Shown here: piece after piece, positions 49,865 to 59,323 of the stretch
Position numbering within the stretch: the stretch's first letter is position 1
Layout: each line of letters starts with the position of its first letter
From: Calycina herbarum
Lineage: Eukaryota > Ascomycota > Leotiomycetes > Helotiales > Pezizellaceae
Assembly: GCA_001414485.1 (NCBI GenBank)
Contig: LLEY01000039.1
Span: 310,001 to 374,000, forward strand
Length of the DNA: 64,000 bases
Direction: 5' to 3'
Notes under the pieces: model-generated
Told to the model about the DNA's origin: nothing
Database searches by the model: none
Seen by the model: only the letters and a program-made list of their open reading frames with translations
Translations under genes and position numbers: made by a program

Positions 49865-50607
49865 TTGGCTGCCACCGCACGCACAGTGTTTGTCGAGCGC
49901 ATCACCAAAGAGACTAAAGTCCAGGTATCGCTGTCCCTCGATGGTGGTCCGCTAGATTACCTCCCTCAAAGTTTCGCGGTCCCCAGCGATTTCCCCAACC
50001 AGGAGACAGAACACCATGCCAGTCAAAATTCCGCCTCCCAACAGATCTGGATCTGGACTGGCATTGGGTTCTTAGATCATATGTTACACGCTCTTGCAAA
50101 GCACGCAGGCTAGAGCTTACGTATTAGGACCCATGGTAACCTAATTAGTACAGCACTTTCCTTTCCTCGTTAAGCGGCCCATAGCTGACCTCGTATCTAG
50201 TTGATGACCACCACACCATCGAAGACACATTTCTCGGTCTCGGTGAGGCGTTCCAGAAATGTCTCGGTGACCGCAAAGGTCTTCGTCGTTTTGGCGATGC
50301 CCATGCTCCCCTCGACGAGGCTGTTGCTCGTGCAGTCATCGATATCTCCTCCCGCCCCTTTTTTGTCGGCGATTTTGGATTTAAGGATCCGAAGATAGGG
50401 AACTTGAGCACACAAATGATTCATCATGGCCTTCAGAGCTTCAGCCAGACGGCGGATGTGACTTTACATGTTGATGTGCTTAAGGGAGATAATGATCATC
50501 ACCGTGCTGAGGCAGCATTCAAGGCTTTGGCTGTAGCAGCTAGGAGAGCAACAGAGCGGATTGCTGGGAAGGAGGGAGAGGTTATCAGCACAAAAGGTGT
50601 TCTCTGA
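49865..50607 (+). pseudogene. HIS3: Imidazoleglycerol-phosphate dehydratase, disrupted copy
   Basis: Two exons, 49865-50147 and 50201-50607, with a 53-bp intron (GTACAG..GCTGACC..CTAG), give 229 codons, the usual length. IGPD marks: TGIGFLDHMLHALAKHAG, the metal-binding DDHHTIED (spanning the intron), PLDEAVARAV, NDHHRAEAAFKALAVA and the C-terminal STKGVL. The enzyme makes imidazole acetol phosphate in His synthesis. Two problems appear. After HALAKHAG the codon is TAG (50111-50113) where the family has Trp, and no ATG opens the frame: it is open back to 49829 with only TTG at 49865. TGG to TAG is a RIP-type transition. Either a dead or second copy, or an error in the sequence. Confidence 0.75.
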
Positions 50608-50732
50608 TTTGTTCTATGGGCCTGTTGACAAAAACTATTTCTTGCCTTAGCTACTGGAGTGTAAAAATCGACTCGTCTTTGTCATCTTGATTTCAGGTCT
50701 AACTGCTTCAGCGGTATTTTTCAACACGCTCC

Positions 50733-52080
50733 TTACAAGTGATTTGTTTGGGCCTCGTCTTGAGTTTTCTCCCATTCTTCGTAGCCCCCCGGAAACTTTT
50801 CGACCAGTTTCTTCATCTCGATGATAAGACTAGCATACTATTAAATATGCGAACATTTCATTCAGAGAGAATGCAACTTACTTTTCCCGATAGCTACTAT
50901 CTCCTTTATACAAAATGGAGTCCAGTATGTTAACGCGTCTAGTTGATGTCAGCAACTCGTGGGTTTTGTGGGCGAGTGCAAGCCTTACGTTGCGTAAAGA
51001 GCATTGCGATCATCTCCGTCTTCCACTGGTGGTGAAATTGGGAAGTGTTTGTGATACCGAGTGATGTATGGCTTTCCAATCTTGTTCCAAGCAGCTCTCC
51101 ATACACCAAGGTCATCTGTACACGCGTCAGTGATGGGTCATGTAACGAGACTGATAACATACACTCATTGTGTGCATAGAACGAAGCTGCATCAAATATT
51201 ATTGGCATATCAGAGTCGCCATCCCTGGTCGCATTTCCGTACCACAAATCACCATGAATGAGACATGGCTTGATGCTTCTGCCACCAGTGACTAGAGGTC
51301 GTAGCAATCTTGGAATCACCTTGTTGATAAACTTGTTAGACATATCAAGAAGCTCCTGATTCAGTCCTTGGCTCTCCTGTTCCATTCTAAGAAGCTCGGC
51401 ACAGGTGCGTTTGAAGTAGTTTTCCAAGTATCAGACCAGCCATGTTCAATGGGCGTATTGCCATGATAGGTCTTGGTGGGGAAACCAAACTGTCCATTTG
51501 GAGAAGTCCCATTGCGATGTAGTTCGGCCAACATTCTCGGGAAGGTTTGAAGATCCGGGATCTCGTCTATCATATCGTGAAAGTGGCAAATAAAAAAATG
51601 AACATCAGGAATGGTTTCATATGTTCCCCATGCGATGGGTTTAGGAACCAAGTCGGGCTTTGCTTCGTACATCAAGGTCATGGCGAGGTATTCACCGGAC
51701 ATCATTCCCTTTCCGCGATCTCCATAGGACGTCTAAGCCAAACCTGATGTTATTGCTGTTTTTCTTTCGTCATGCTGGATCTGATGGAGACGCACCTTGA
51801 GGAAATATTCCTTTGGCTCGCCATCTAGTTCCCCGTTGAGCCGAGCAGTTCGGGTCCAGAAACTTGCGCCATGAGCCTTGACACTGATGGCTTTGAGGTT
51901 CTCGGGAAGTTCTTGTAGTCGTGTTAGTGAAATATTGACGAGGTTTTATGCAGACGGGGAGTGGAATGCAACTGAGTAATTAAAAATAGACTCACTTGCG
52001 ATGAAATTGGGGTCAATGGTCTGAATAGCCTCGACTGGTACATCAACCTCCCCACTGTACTCTGTATGCTCGTTCACCAT
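50733..52080 (-). pseudogene. Fructosamine/ketosamine-3-kinase with one frameshift
   Basis: Six exons: 52080-51996, 51911-51796, 51732-51163, 51115-50989, 50938-50882, 50829-50733; all introns 47-84 bp with good GTGAGT, GTGCGT, GTATGT, GTAAGG, GTAAGT donors. Kinase marks: HGASFWTRTARLNGE, KPCLIHGDLWYGN (catalytic loop), PIIFDAASFYAHNE (DFG-like Asp), PPVEDGDDRNALYAT, and C-terminal MKKLVEKFPGGYEEW. Total coding length is 1052 bases, one short of 351 codons: near 51425 the frame changes from HGWSDTW to ENYFKRTCAELL, as if one G were lost. The enzyme phosphorylates ketosamines to reverse protein glycation. A real frameshift or a sequence error; everything else looks functional. The 3' end faces HIS3 with 125 bp between. 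Confidence 0.82.
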
Positions 52081-53412
52081 TGTAGCTAGCTTCGTATGTG
52101 ATACTATCGGCAGACTGCTTATTTGATCCACAATCAATAGTAGGTTACAGTTAAAAGCACAGGTTAACTTTACGAAATTACCTACGATGAGACGAAGAAA
52201 GAGGGGTGCATGTGGGTTCGTGTGCGTTGGCAAATAAAACGCCGTTGGTACAAGGATAACACAGTATGCAGCTGGCTTGAAAAGGATTAGCATATGTACA
52301 ACTGCAGGAGTACATAGGTACATACAGAACCCCGACAAAATTATTCACCCACTCTTTTTCGTTCCAAATATTAATTTGAACTCTATTTGGAGACTCATGC
52401 TGTAATTTTAAAACTGTACAAGTCTTGATCATCGTCGACGTACGTCGCTGTATTCTTTTGAAAATACTTAAACAATTAAAGCAAGTATGCGAAACTTTTC
52501 TCTTTATCTTAAGCTCCTTAAGAAAATTAATTGTTCTGTAACTTCTAGTATAATATATATTATACAGTTATAGATAGAAATCTTGCACTTCGTAAAGAGA
52601 ATGTTTTACATTTTGAAGGGTTTGATAATTAATACATAGTATATTTCTCGTGTTCATACTGCACTTCGATCACGTCAAGATGATTTTGTTCATATCCAAC
52701 GAAGCGCTGCCCCAGTTATTGCTTTATTTTTTATTCTCCTGGTACGTCATACGCCTCTCCTACTTTACAACCCGAGTCAATTTGTAATTTTGACAACCAA
52801 CTCCACAAAAGAATGCAAAAGTAACAGAACAGAGGAAGGAGTTTAGAGTGAGGCTTTTAGTAATTCAAAGGACTAATCAGTGCGTGATAATTTAGAGAGC
52901 CATATATAACCCATACAGACTTGGGCGGCGATATTACCAGTGGCAATCGAAGGGGTCTACGATAACTATCGTATTGTATAAAGTGATCTAATCTATATCA
53001 GAATTCTCAGCATCATAGATAATATAACGATTATCGGCGGAAAATGGTTAATTCTTCAAGTTAAGTCACAAAGAACCAATTAATAACAATTCAGAATAGA
53101 GCTTTTATTTCGTAATTAACTAGCTAGGTGCAGTGATTAGTGACAGCTTTTGTGTGTCACTTGTTGTGATAGAAGATTTCCTCCCCAGTTTTGTTGCAAT
53201 CATTTGAATAACAAAGGAAATATGAAAGTGGTATTGTTGGCTGAAGAGAAATGACGAGCAGAGCGACTTCAGCTAGAGTCGTCTCCTGGAAGCATCCAGG
53301 CGCCATCAACTGAATAATTCTGTGTCAAATCCTCACTAGTAGAGCCAGACTTAGCCTTATGAAAAAGTCAGCAATAAATCAAAACAATGGGTTTCATTTC
53401 GCTCACACGTTA
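52081..53412. other. AT-rich spacer, no gene seen
   Basis: Upstream of the fructosamine-kinase start. It contains a TATAATATATATTATA palindrome near 52,548 and long AT-rich stretches. Frames up to about 85 codons lack family features. Confidence 0.5.
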
Positions 53413-54530
53413 TTACCAGTCCAGTTGGTCGATGTCCCAAGGGAACTCCCCGTCCAGTACCTCAAAGCAAAGAAATCCATCTTTGAAGCTACCAATACCA
53501 GAATTAAGCCCAACAGTATCCAGCATCAAATTGTTCTTGGTAATAGGTTCCAACATTCTGCGTAGCGATGCCATAAGATTGTCTGGAACCCTCTCCCGAC
53601 TATTGTTGTTGTAGAGTCTTCGATAATACTGAGGGCAAAGTATGATGCCTTCCTCCCCATTTGCTCCAGGTTGGAAGCAGGCGCTCAAAACCGAATGGAA
53701 ATATTTCTGAACATTATCCCCATAGACTTCCTTGTTTGGTTGCATGAGACGTAGCTGACAATCCACTTTGTAAAGCTTCTTCTCCATCTTGGCTCTCAGA
53801 AATGCTGCCAAGGTTCTCAGCTTATCACTTTCAAGCTGTTCATATCTTGGCTTCGACCATGGTCCCAGGGCATAAATCATGGACTCTCGAAAGAGAGTTG
53901 AGTGGCGAAGTTCGTATGCACAATTAAGCGCCTTGCATGGATCATATGCTATGCTCCGACTGAGGCATTCATTGTTGAGCAAGGTTGCATAGATGGAGTT
54001 TGAAACAGCTGGTAGGCATAGGTAATAGCCCGCCATGGCGGTTAAGACGCACAGTTCCTCGACATTGGCTACTGCAACACTCTGACGACAGTAGATGGCT
54101 CTCAATATGTTATGGAAGCTTTTCTCCTGGAGAGCAGGATCGCCGTTGAAGCCTGTGGGATCGGAGCATCGTTCCTTCATCTACAATGATTAGAACAGGT
54201 ACGATTCAATAGTAGAGAGCCACATACCTTTGGATCACTAGATAGACCCCAAGTACCATCCTCATCGACCTTCGTGAACCACTCGTACCGAAATTTTCCT
54301 AATGCTGGCTTTCGATCAGGTTGGTTGATAGGATTGATGAACCGTTGGAAGAACATAGAAAGCATTTTCAAAGTGTCGGAGTTAACATGAAATTCCTGAC
54401 TGAAAACAACAATGCGAGTGTCGGTGGTCTTCATTCCAGGTGAAGTGAAAACAATTGGCTTTGGGCCGTCGATCTTGACCTTCTTGCCAGGGGATCCATC
54501 AGAGGGCATCTCGGAAGCTCTCTTCGACAT
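53413..54530 (-). CDS. BTB/POZ-like protein, 356 residues
   Basis: Two exons, 54530-54228 and 54180-53413, split by a 47-bp intron (GTATGT..GTAG) just after WGLSSDPK. The Lys-rich N terminus (GSPGKKVKIDG) resembles a nuclear signal. Residues about 25-150 follow BTB logic: RIVVFSQEFHVNSDTLKMLS, a linker with GTWGL, FHNILRAIYCRQ, and LCVLTAMAGYYLCLPAVSNS. The C-terminal helical half ends in FPWDIDQLDW. The same GTWGL, linker and DI-acidic-W end occur in the broken copy at 56396-57727, so they are paralogs. It may act as a substrate adaptor or dimerisation protein; partner unknown. No frame lesions. Confidence 0.75.
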
Positions 54531-55065
54531 TGTTTCAATTGGTAGTCGAGTAGAAGAATTAATGATGGGGTGAAGATGTTGGGTTGTGTTCTAATGGTTT
54601 GGATGATTGGCTATGGGGGTGGAGGTTGGTGTAGAGGATGAGGTTGAGATCGATGGATTAGATTGAGATCGATTGAGAATGTCTGGTGTTGTCAAGGTTG
54701 AGGGGTCGAAGTATTGTGAGATGAAGGTGAGAAAGGGTGCCTGCATTCAGATTTCAAAGTGGGGTGAATCTCGGAATTTTTTGGTAGGGTCGTTGATGGT
54801 GAGGTCGAAGAGATATCCTTGTTAGAAAAGGTATTGTGGCATGTCGCTGTTGCTGGAAGTAGGTGAAGTTGTTGAGGGGTTGTGGAAGAAGGATGAGGAT
54901 ATTAGTTAGAGAGAACAAGTATGCGACTTGTGCGCAATGGTAGTTGAAAAGTTGATGGTGGTTTGGAGGAGGAGCTGTTGAAAGGTTGATGGATTATATG
55001 TAATCTTACCCGTCAGGAAGCTTGTCCCATTTAAGCGAGCCCTACCTTGCGGTAGACAACACTTC
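54531..55065. other. 5' flank of the BTB-like gene
   Basis: A GA-rich, TGG/TGA-repetitive plus strand (purine-rich on +, pyrimidine-rich on the coding strand), as often seen in fungal promoters with CT tracts. No gene seen. Confidence 0.5.
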
Positions 55066-55165
55066 ACGTTCGTACCTGCCTATCTGGCTCGTTGTGCCAG
55101 CTTTGTAGGGTAATTGTAGGCAATTAGTCTAAACACCTAGGACAATTTAGAATATGTAGGTGGCT
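55066..55165 (+). repeat. Dispersed short repeat, copy 1
   Basis: It begins ACGTTCGTACCTGCCTATCTG, continues with GCTCGTTGTGCCA, and ends with CTAAACACCTAGGACAATTT. It is alignable with 56215-56330 and, on the other strand, with 58002-58115 and 62020-62128. Confidence 0.6.
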
Positions 55166-55261
55166 TCGAAATTCGAGGTATTTGAATTATTTACTGTGGC
55201 TTTTGTTGGCAATCGAATGCCCTCAATAAGCCCTGTGTGGCCTATTTTGCAACCGCGAGTA

Positions 55262-55505
55262 AAGTAAAGCTTTAACTTATTTCTATCCCCCCCCCCCCCC
55301 AATTACATTGTAATGACCCACTTTGTGTAATGTCAAAGCGCCGAGCCAATAAGTAGAGTTGAAGTTAAAAAATAGAATGATAAAGAAGCTTCTATTGGCC
55401 AAACACCCTGACATTACCAGGACTTTACACAGCCTCCCCCAGATCTGCAAAGTGGGTCATTACAATGTAATTAAGGGGGGGGGGGGTAGTTCCTACAACT
55501 TTACT
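55262..55505. mobile_element. Fold-back element with poly-C/poly-G arms
   Basis: The left arm carries 14 C (55287-55300) then AATTACATTGTAATGACCCA and CTTTG. The right arm is its reverse complement, CAAAGTGGGTCATTACAATG then TAATTAA and 12 G (55475-55486). The outer 20-25 bp match imperfectly (AGTAAAG..ATCCCC versus AGTAAAG..ACTACCCC on the reverse strand). The interior of about 110 bp has no frame. Each arm also contains the palindrome ATTACATTGTAAT-like core. Most likely a small non-autonomous TIR element. Confidence 0.65.
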
Positions 55506-55698
55506 TAACTACCTTATTGAGCTTTTTTTTTTTTGAGTGCATATTGTTCTACCGAAGATCCTCAAGATAACCTAAGAGGCGTACTGGGCCCAGAGAGTTA
55601 TTCGTCGGTAGTTCAAAGCTGAGGTCGTTCTCTCCTCAATTGTGGAAGGTGGTACAAGAGATGTCATTGCAGCGAGAAATAGACCCACGCATTCTCGC

Positions 55699-56214
55699 TT
55701 ACCAGTGACAACCCCCCCTGGAGCTCACTTTTGGCCAAATCCCCTTGGCCGCTTTGAAATCTGGGCCTGATGTCTTGTAGATTTTATGGAGTATAGAGTA
55801 TAGCAAGCGCGTTAAACCTAGACCCAAGTCAAGATCACGAACTAGGGGATTCTCAAGAGATGAAATTGCATTATTGAACAGTTGATGAATGCTATTAGTA
55901 GACACCAGTCTTAGATCAGAATCCCATACATTAGAAGAGAACGACAAAGCCAGGTATGACATGCGTTCCATTGACTGGATTCTGTCCGAGAAAATTGGAA
56001 CACAAGGCAGTGTTTCCGTTTTCTATGGAAGATTTACTATCAATCCATTACTTTGTTGGAAAGGAGAGATTGAACTAAGATAAAGAAATTTCGGTGATTT
56101 GCTTTCTGAAAAGATTACAACAGAAACGTAGGACCCCAGGTAATTGATCTTTGATGCCCTTTTCCCATCTAACCATGCCTCGCGATGGACATCAAAAGCG
56201 ACAGTAACATACAT
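55699..56214 (-). pseudogene. Unrecognised protein relic, one in-frame stop
   Basis: From an ATG at 56214 the minus-strand frame runs MYVTVAFDVHREAWLDGKRA to a TAG near 56023 (after GLIVNLP). It then continues in the same frame to a stop at 55699 (IQSMERMSYLALSFSSNVWD, GPDFKAAKGIWPKVSS), 172 codons in all. Composition is protein-like with no domain that I know. It could be chance or a decayed gene end. Confidence 0.3.
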
Positions 56215-56330
56215 CAGGTTCGCACCTGCCCTAGCTCTTGTTGTTCCAGTGTTTTAAAGTAATCGAAAGTAGCCATTCTAAACACTTGGAACAATTTAAA
56301 ATATTGACCCAGGTTTGTTGGAACAATCAA
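56215..56330 (+). repeat. Dispersed short repeat, copy 2 (left flank of the BTB pseudogene)
   Basis: It starts CAGGTTCGCACCTGCCCTAGC and ends GTTGGAACAATCAA. It is in inverted orientation to 58002-58115, with matching blocks CAGGTTCGCACCTGCC, TAGCTC, CTAAACA, ACAATTTAAAAT and GTTGGAACAATCAA in the same order. Confidence 0.7.
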
Positions 56331-56395
56331 GTTCAACTGTCCTAAAGTATTTGGTAATTGAAATCAGAACAAGGCCAAAGAAATAGATGAATCAA

Positions 56396-57727
56396 TCACC
56401 AATCCTCTTCGTTAATATCCCATGGTAAGTCCTCATCGTCCATACGAGCGCTGAGAAACATTAACGCAAAATCGCCAACACCAGCTACAACCCTATCATG
56501 GAAACTCTGGTCACCAATCACCAGATTGCTTTTCATCAGATTATTCAGCTCTTCTCTTGCGTCTTGGAAAGCGTCGTCATAATAACCTTCAGGGTCAACA
56601 TGCCACAATTTGTGGAGTTCGCGGTAATATCTTGCGTTTTGAGTAGGAGGAAACCAATTTTCCATATATTTCGCGCAAGGTTGGAGAATATGATGGGTTG
56701 TGTCCTCACTGGAAGCAGAGAGGACCGTTTGCATTGTGTGAACCACATCATAATCAAGTCTATTGTGGCTTGCTTCGACGATTCGGATCAAGTCTTCGTA
56801 GTCCCGCTTCTCATCCTCGTCATCTAAGTCCTCATAGCACTATCTCATCTCCGACCACCTGCTAACATTATGGACTAGAGCATCTCGGAACAGAACGCGA
56901 TGGCATAATTTTTTTGCAAAAAGTAGCATGTCCATAGGATGCCATAGAATGAGGTTGGCAAATTGAACCACTTCGCCGTCGAGCATGCCTTGTGGTGATT
57001 GGCTGAAGACTCGATAGAGTGAATGTGATAATACTGGGAGGGCTTAGATGAACTCGGCCACCTTCATAGTGTCTTCTAGCTCGACGAAGGATGTGATGCT
57101 GAAATCCATATTGTAAATGGCGCAGAGCATATTCTGAGACGATGTGATAGTTCTCTTGATTTCTTCCTCGATAGAGCGGGCGATTTCCGAATCAGTATCC
57201 GCTCCCTCTTCGCCCTCGGTAAAAGGTGGAAATTGGTCATTGTGTTGAATATGGGTATTTTTGAGCCGTGAATTTAACGTGTTGAGAGCTGCTGTTCCAG
57301 CAAAAACCCGCGTGGTGACTGCCGAGAATTTCGGAGTCAGTATTGCCATTCCTAAAGGTATGCTTGAGGAAAGGAACAAAGCTATCTGAAGAGGAAGTAG
57401 TGTCTCAATCCTCATAAAACAACCTGGAAAAGGGAATAAAAACTCGGAAATACCCACGATCGAGACCCCATGTTCCATCGTCATCTCTGAGAGCAGTGTA
57501 ATCGTACCGAAAGCTTCCTATGGGTTTTATATCGACTTTGTCTGCGCTGTCTAAGAAGCGGGCGAAGAATTTAGAGTGCAACTTGAGCATGATACATAGA
57601 ATTCCTGCCCGAACATGTCGATAATGACGTCTGGTGGTGCGTCGAGGTTCGGACCGTTGAAGACGATGGGCGGCTTTGGGCGTAGCTCAGAGCATGGAGG
57701 GTTGGAGAAGGAACTTGGAAAGGCCAT
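56396..57727 (-). pseudogene. BTB/POZ-like paralog, broken
   Basis: The start is ATG at 57727 (MAFPSSFSNPPCSELRP). The BTB region reads PPIVFNGPNLDAPPDVIIDM, GQEFYV, then after a frame change near 57,590 MLKLHSKFFARFLDSADKVD, FRYDYTALRDDDGTWGL. An intron-like interval follows as in the intact gene at 53413-54530. The second half, SSQNMLCAIYNMDFSITSFV, has a TAA at 57044-57046 and a TAG at 56840-56842 but remains in one frame to the end, LPWDINEEDW. The intact neighbour ends FPWDIDQLDW, so the two are paralogs. Three lesions make it a pseudogene. It sits between two inverted copies of a dispersed repeat. Confidence 0.7.
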
Positions 57728-58001
57728 GTCGACTGTTGGTCGAGGAATCTAGTTCTTGTTGTGTCCAAAACTAAAAGTTTAGATGCAAATTTCGATGGAG
57801 TAGAGATAGTGACCAACGTGTCAAGGTGTAGCTGCTCAAGCCAAATAGATAAGTATGAGGCTTTGCCAAAGAAGTGAATCTTAAATAGATCAGCTGCCAT
57901 TAGCCATTAGTCAACAGTAGGCGAATAAGGGCATTAAAGTCTCGTTGTCCGAACTTTCTTGGAGAACAAAATATTGCCCAGATGGTTTGGAGCCATTAAT
58001 G

Positions 58002-58115
58002 TTGATTGTTCCAACTATCTTGGATAATTTTAAATTGTGCTATATGTTTAGGATAATGTACTTCAATTGCCGTAGAAAGTTAGGACAACGAGCTAGGTAG
58101 GCAGGTGCGAACCTG
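58002..58115 (-). repeat. Dispersed short repeat, copy 3 (right flank of the BTB pseudogene)
   Basis: The reverse complement starts CAGGTTCGCACCTGCCTACC and ends AGTTGGAACAATCAA, matching copy 2. Together with copy 2 it brackets about 1.67 kb holding only the BTB pseudogene. Confidence 0.7.
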
Positions 58116-59323
58116 GAAGGGTTTCGGGGGTAGTTTCTTGACTCCCCCAGAGCCTCTAGATTAATAGATATACTGCGGCCGAAGACGATAAGATCTCGGA
58201 CTAAGATAGCATCCTACTTTCAAAAAGTAGGCCCATCCACGTTGTCAGCAATGCTCGACCAATTCTCTTCGAAGAAATCAATAAGTTGAGTAGAAATGGA
58301 ATACAAAAGAGCAAAAGAGCGTTTCCCCATATAGAACACTCATCTCTTAAAATCGAAGTAATCTTGCTCTCCCAAAAACAAAAAACCCCCCCCCCAGCAT
58401 AAACACAAAATAAAGAACAAAAACCAGTGGGGATAACCCCCCTCAGGAATCCAAAAACACATAATACAAAAACACCACAATTCAGACTCGAAGCAACTCT
58501 GCTCCCCCCAGAAATAAAAGCCGTAAAAACAAGACGTCAATCAAACCATTCCAAGAAAGGAAAGAAAATCAATCTCAACATCATTCGCGACTTGAACAGC
58601 AGCCTCGAGTCAGCAACGCCATCGTAATAAATCCCATTCACAGAGGCTATTGATCCTTCTAGAGTCTCGCCATCCTGAAGCAACAGTTAATGTATCATGC
58701 GAAGAAGGAAGTTGTGAGGGGCAATGGAACGGGGAAAAAAAACCTGACGCCAAGTCACCCAAGTCTAAAAATAGCCTCTGATCATTCGGAATGTGCGGGG
58801 CTGGGAGACGACCTCTTCGTTACAATCACTGCGATTGATAACGCAACAGCATTCATAACTTTTGTAAATTTACTCAATACTTGTCCCCAGATTTATTGCC
58901 CTCAAGTCCTGTGGGTCCGCCAATAATACATCCAGTCAAGAACTCGTAAAGAAAGCAAGAAAGGGAGAAAAAAACGCCGTTGTGAAATCGAAGAAAGCCC
59001 GTCCTCATTCATGTCTTCCTTCGACATCAACTCTCACACAAATGCGCAATCATCCCTTTTCTCCCCTCCTTAATATCAAGAAAAAACAGAAATACAAAAG
59101 GGGGCATTCGAGAAACATCTACAGAGTCATCGCACGACCGGGCTTTGCCATGAGCCCGTCCTCCACTTTCTATGCATATACCACCCACCCCCTTGATCGT
59201 TCCACCATTACCACCTTTCGAATTTCGAATTTCTACGTATCCTGAAGAGAAAAGTCCGTATTGGCGGGTATATTCGAGATCTTATAATCTGCGGAAGGGA
59301 ATGAAGAGGAGAAATGCGTGGAA
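58116..59323. other. Spacer and 3' flank of the RRM gene, no gene seen
   Basis: It contains a C-run near 58,386 and A-rich stretches. Frames of 60-90 codons are unconvincing. Confidence 0.5.
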
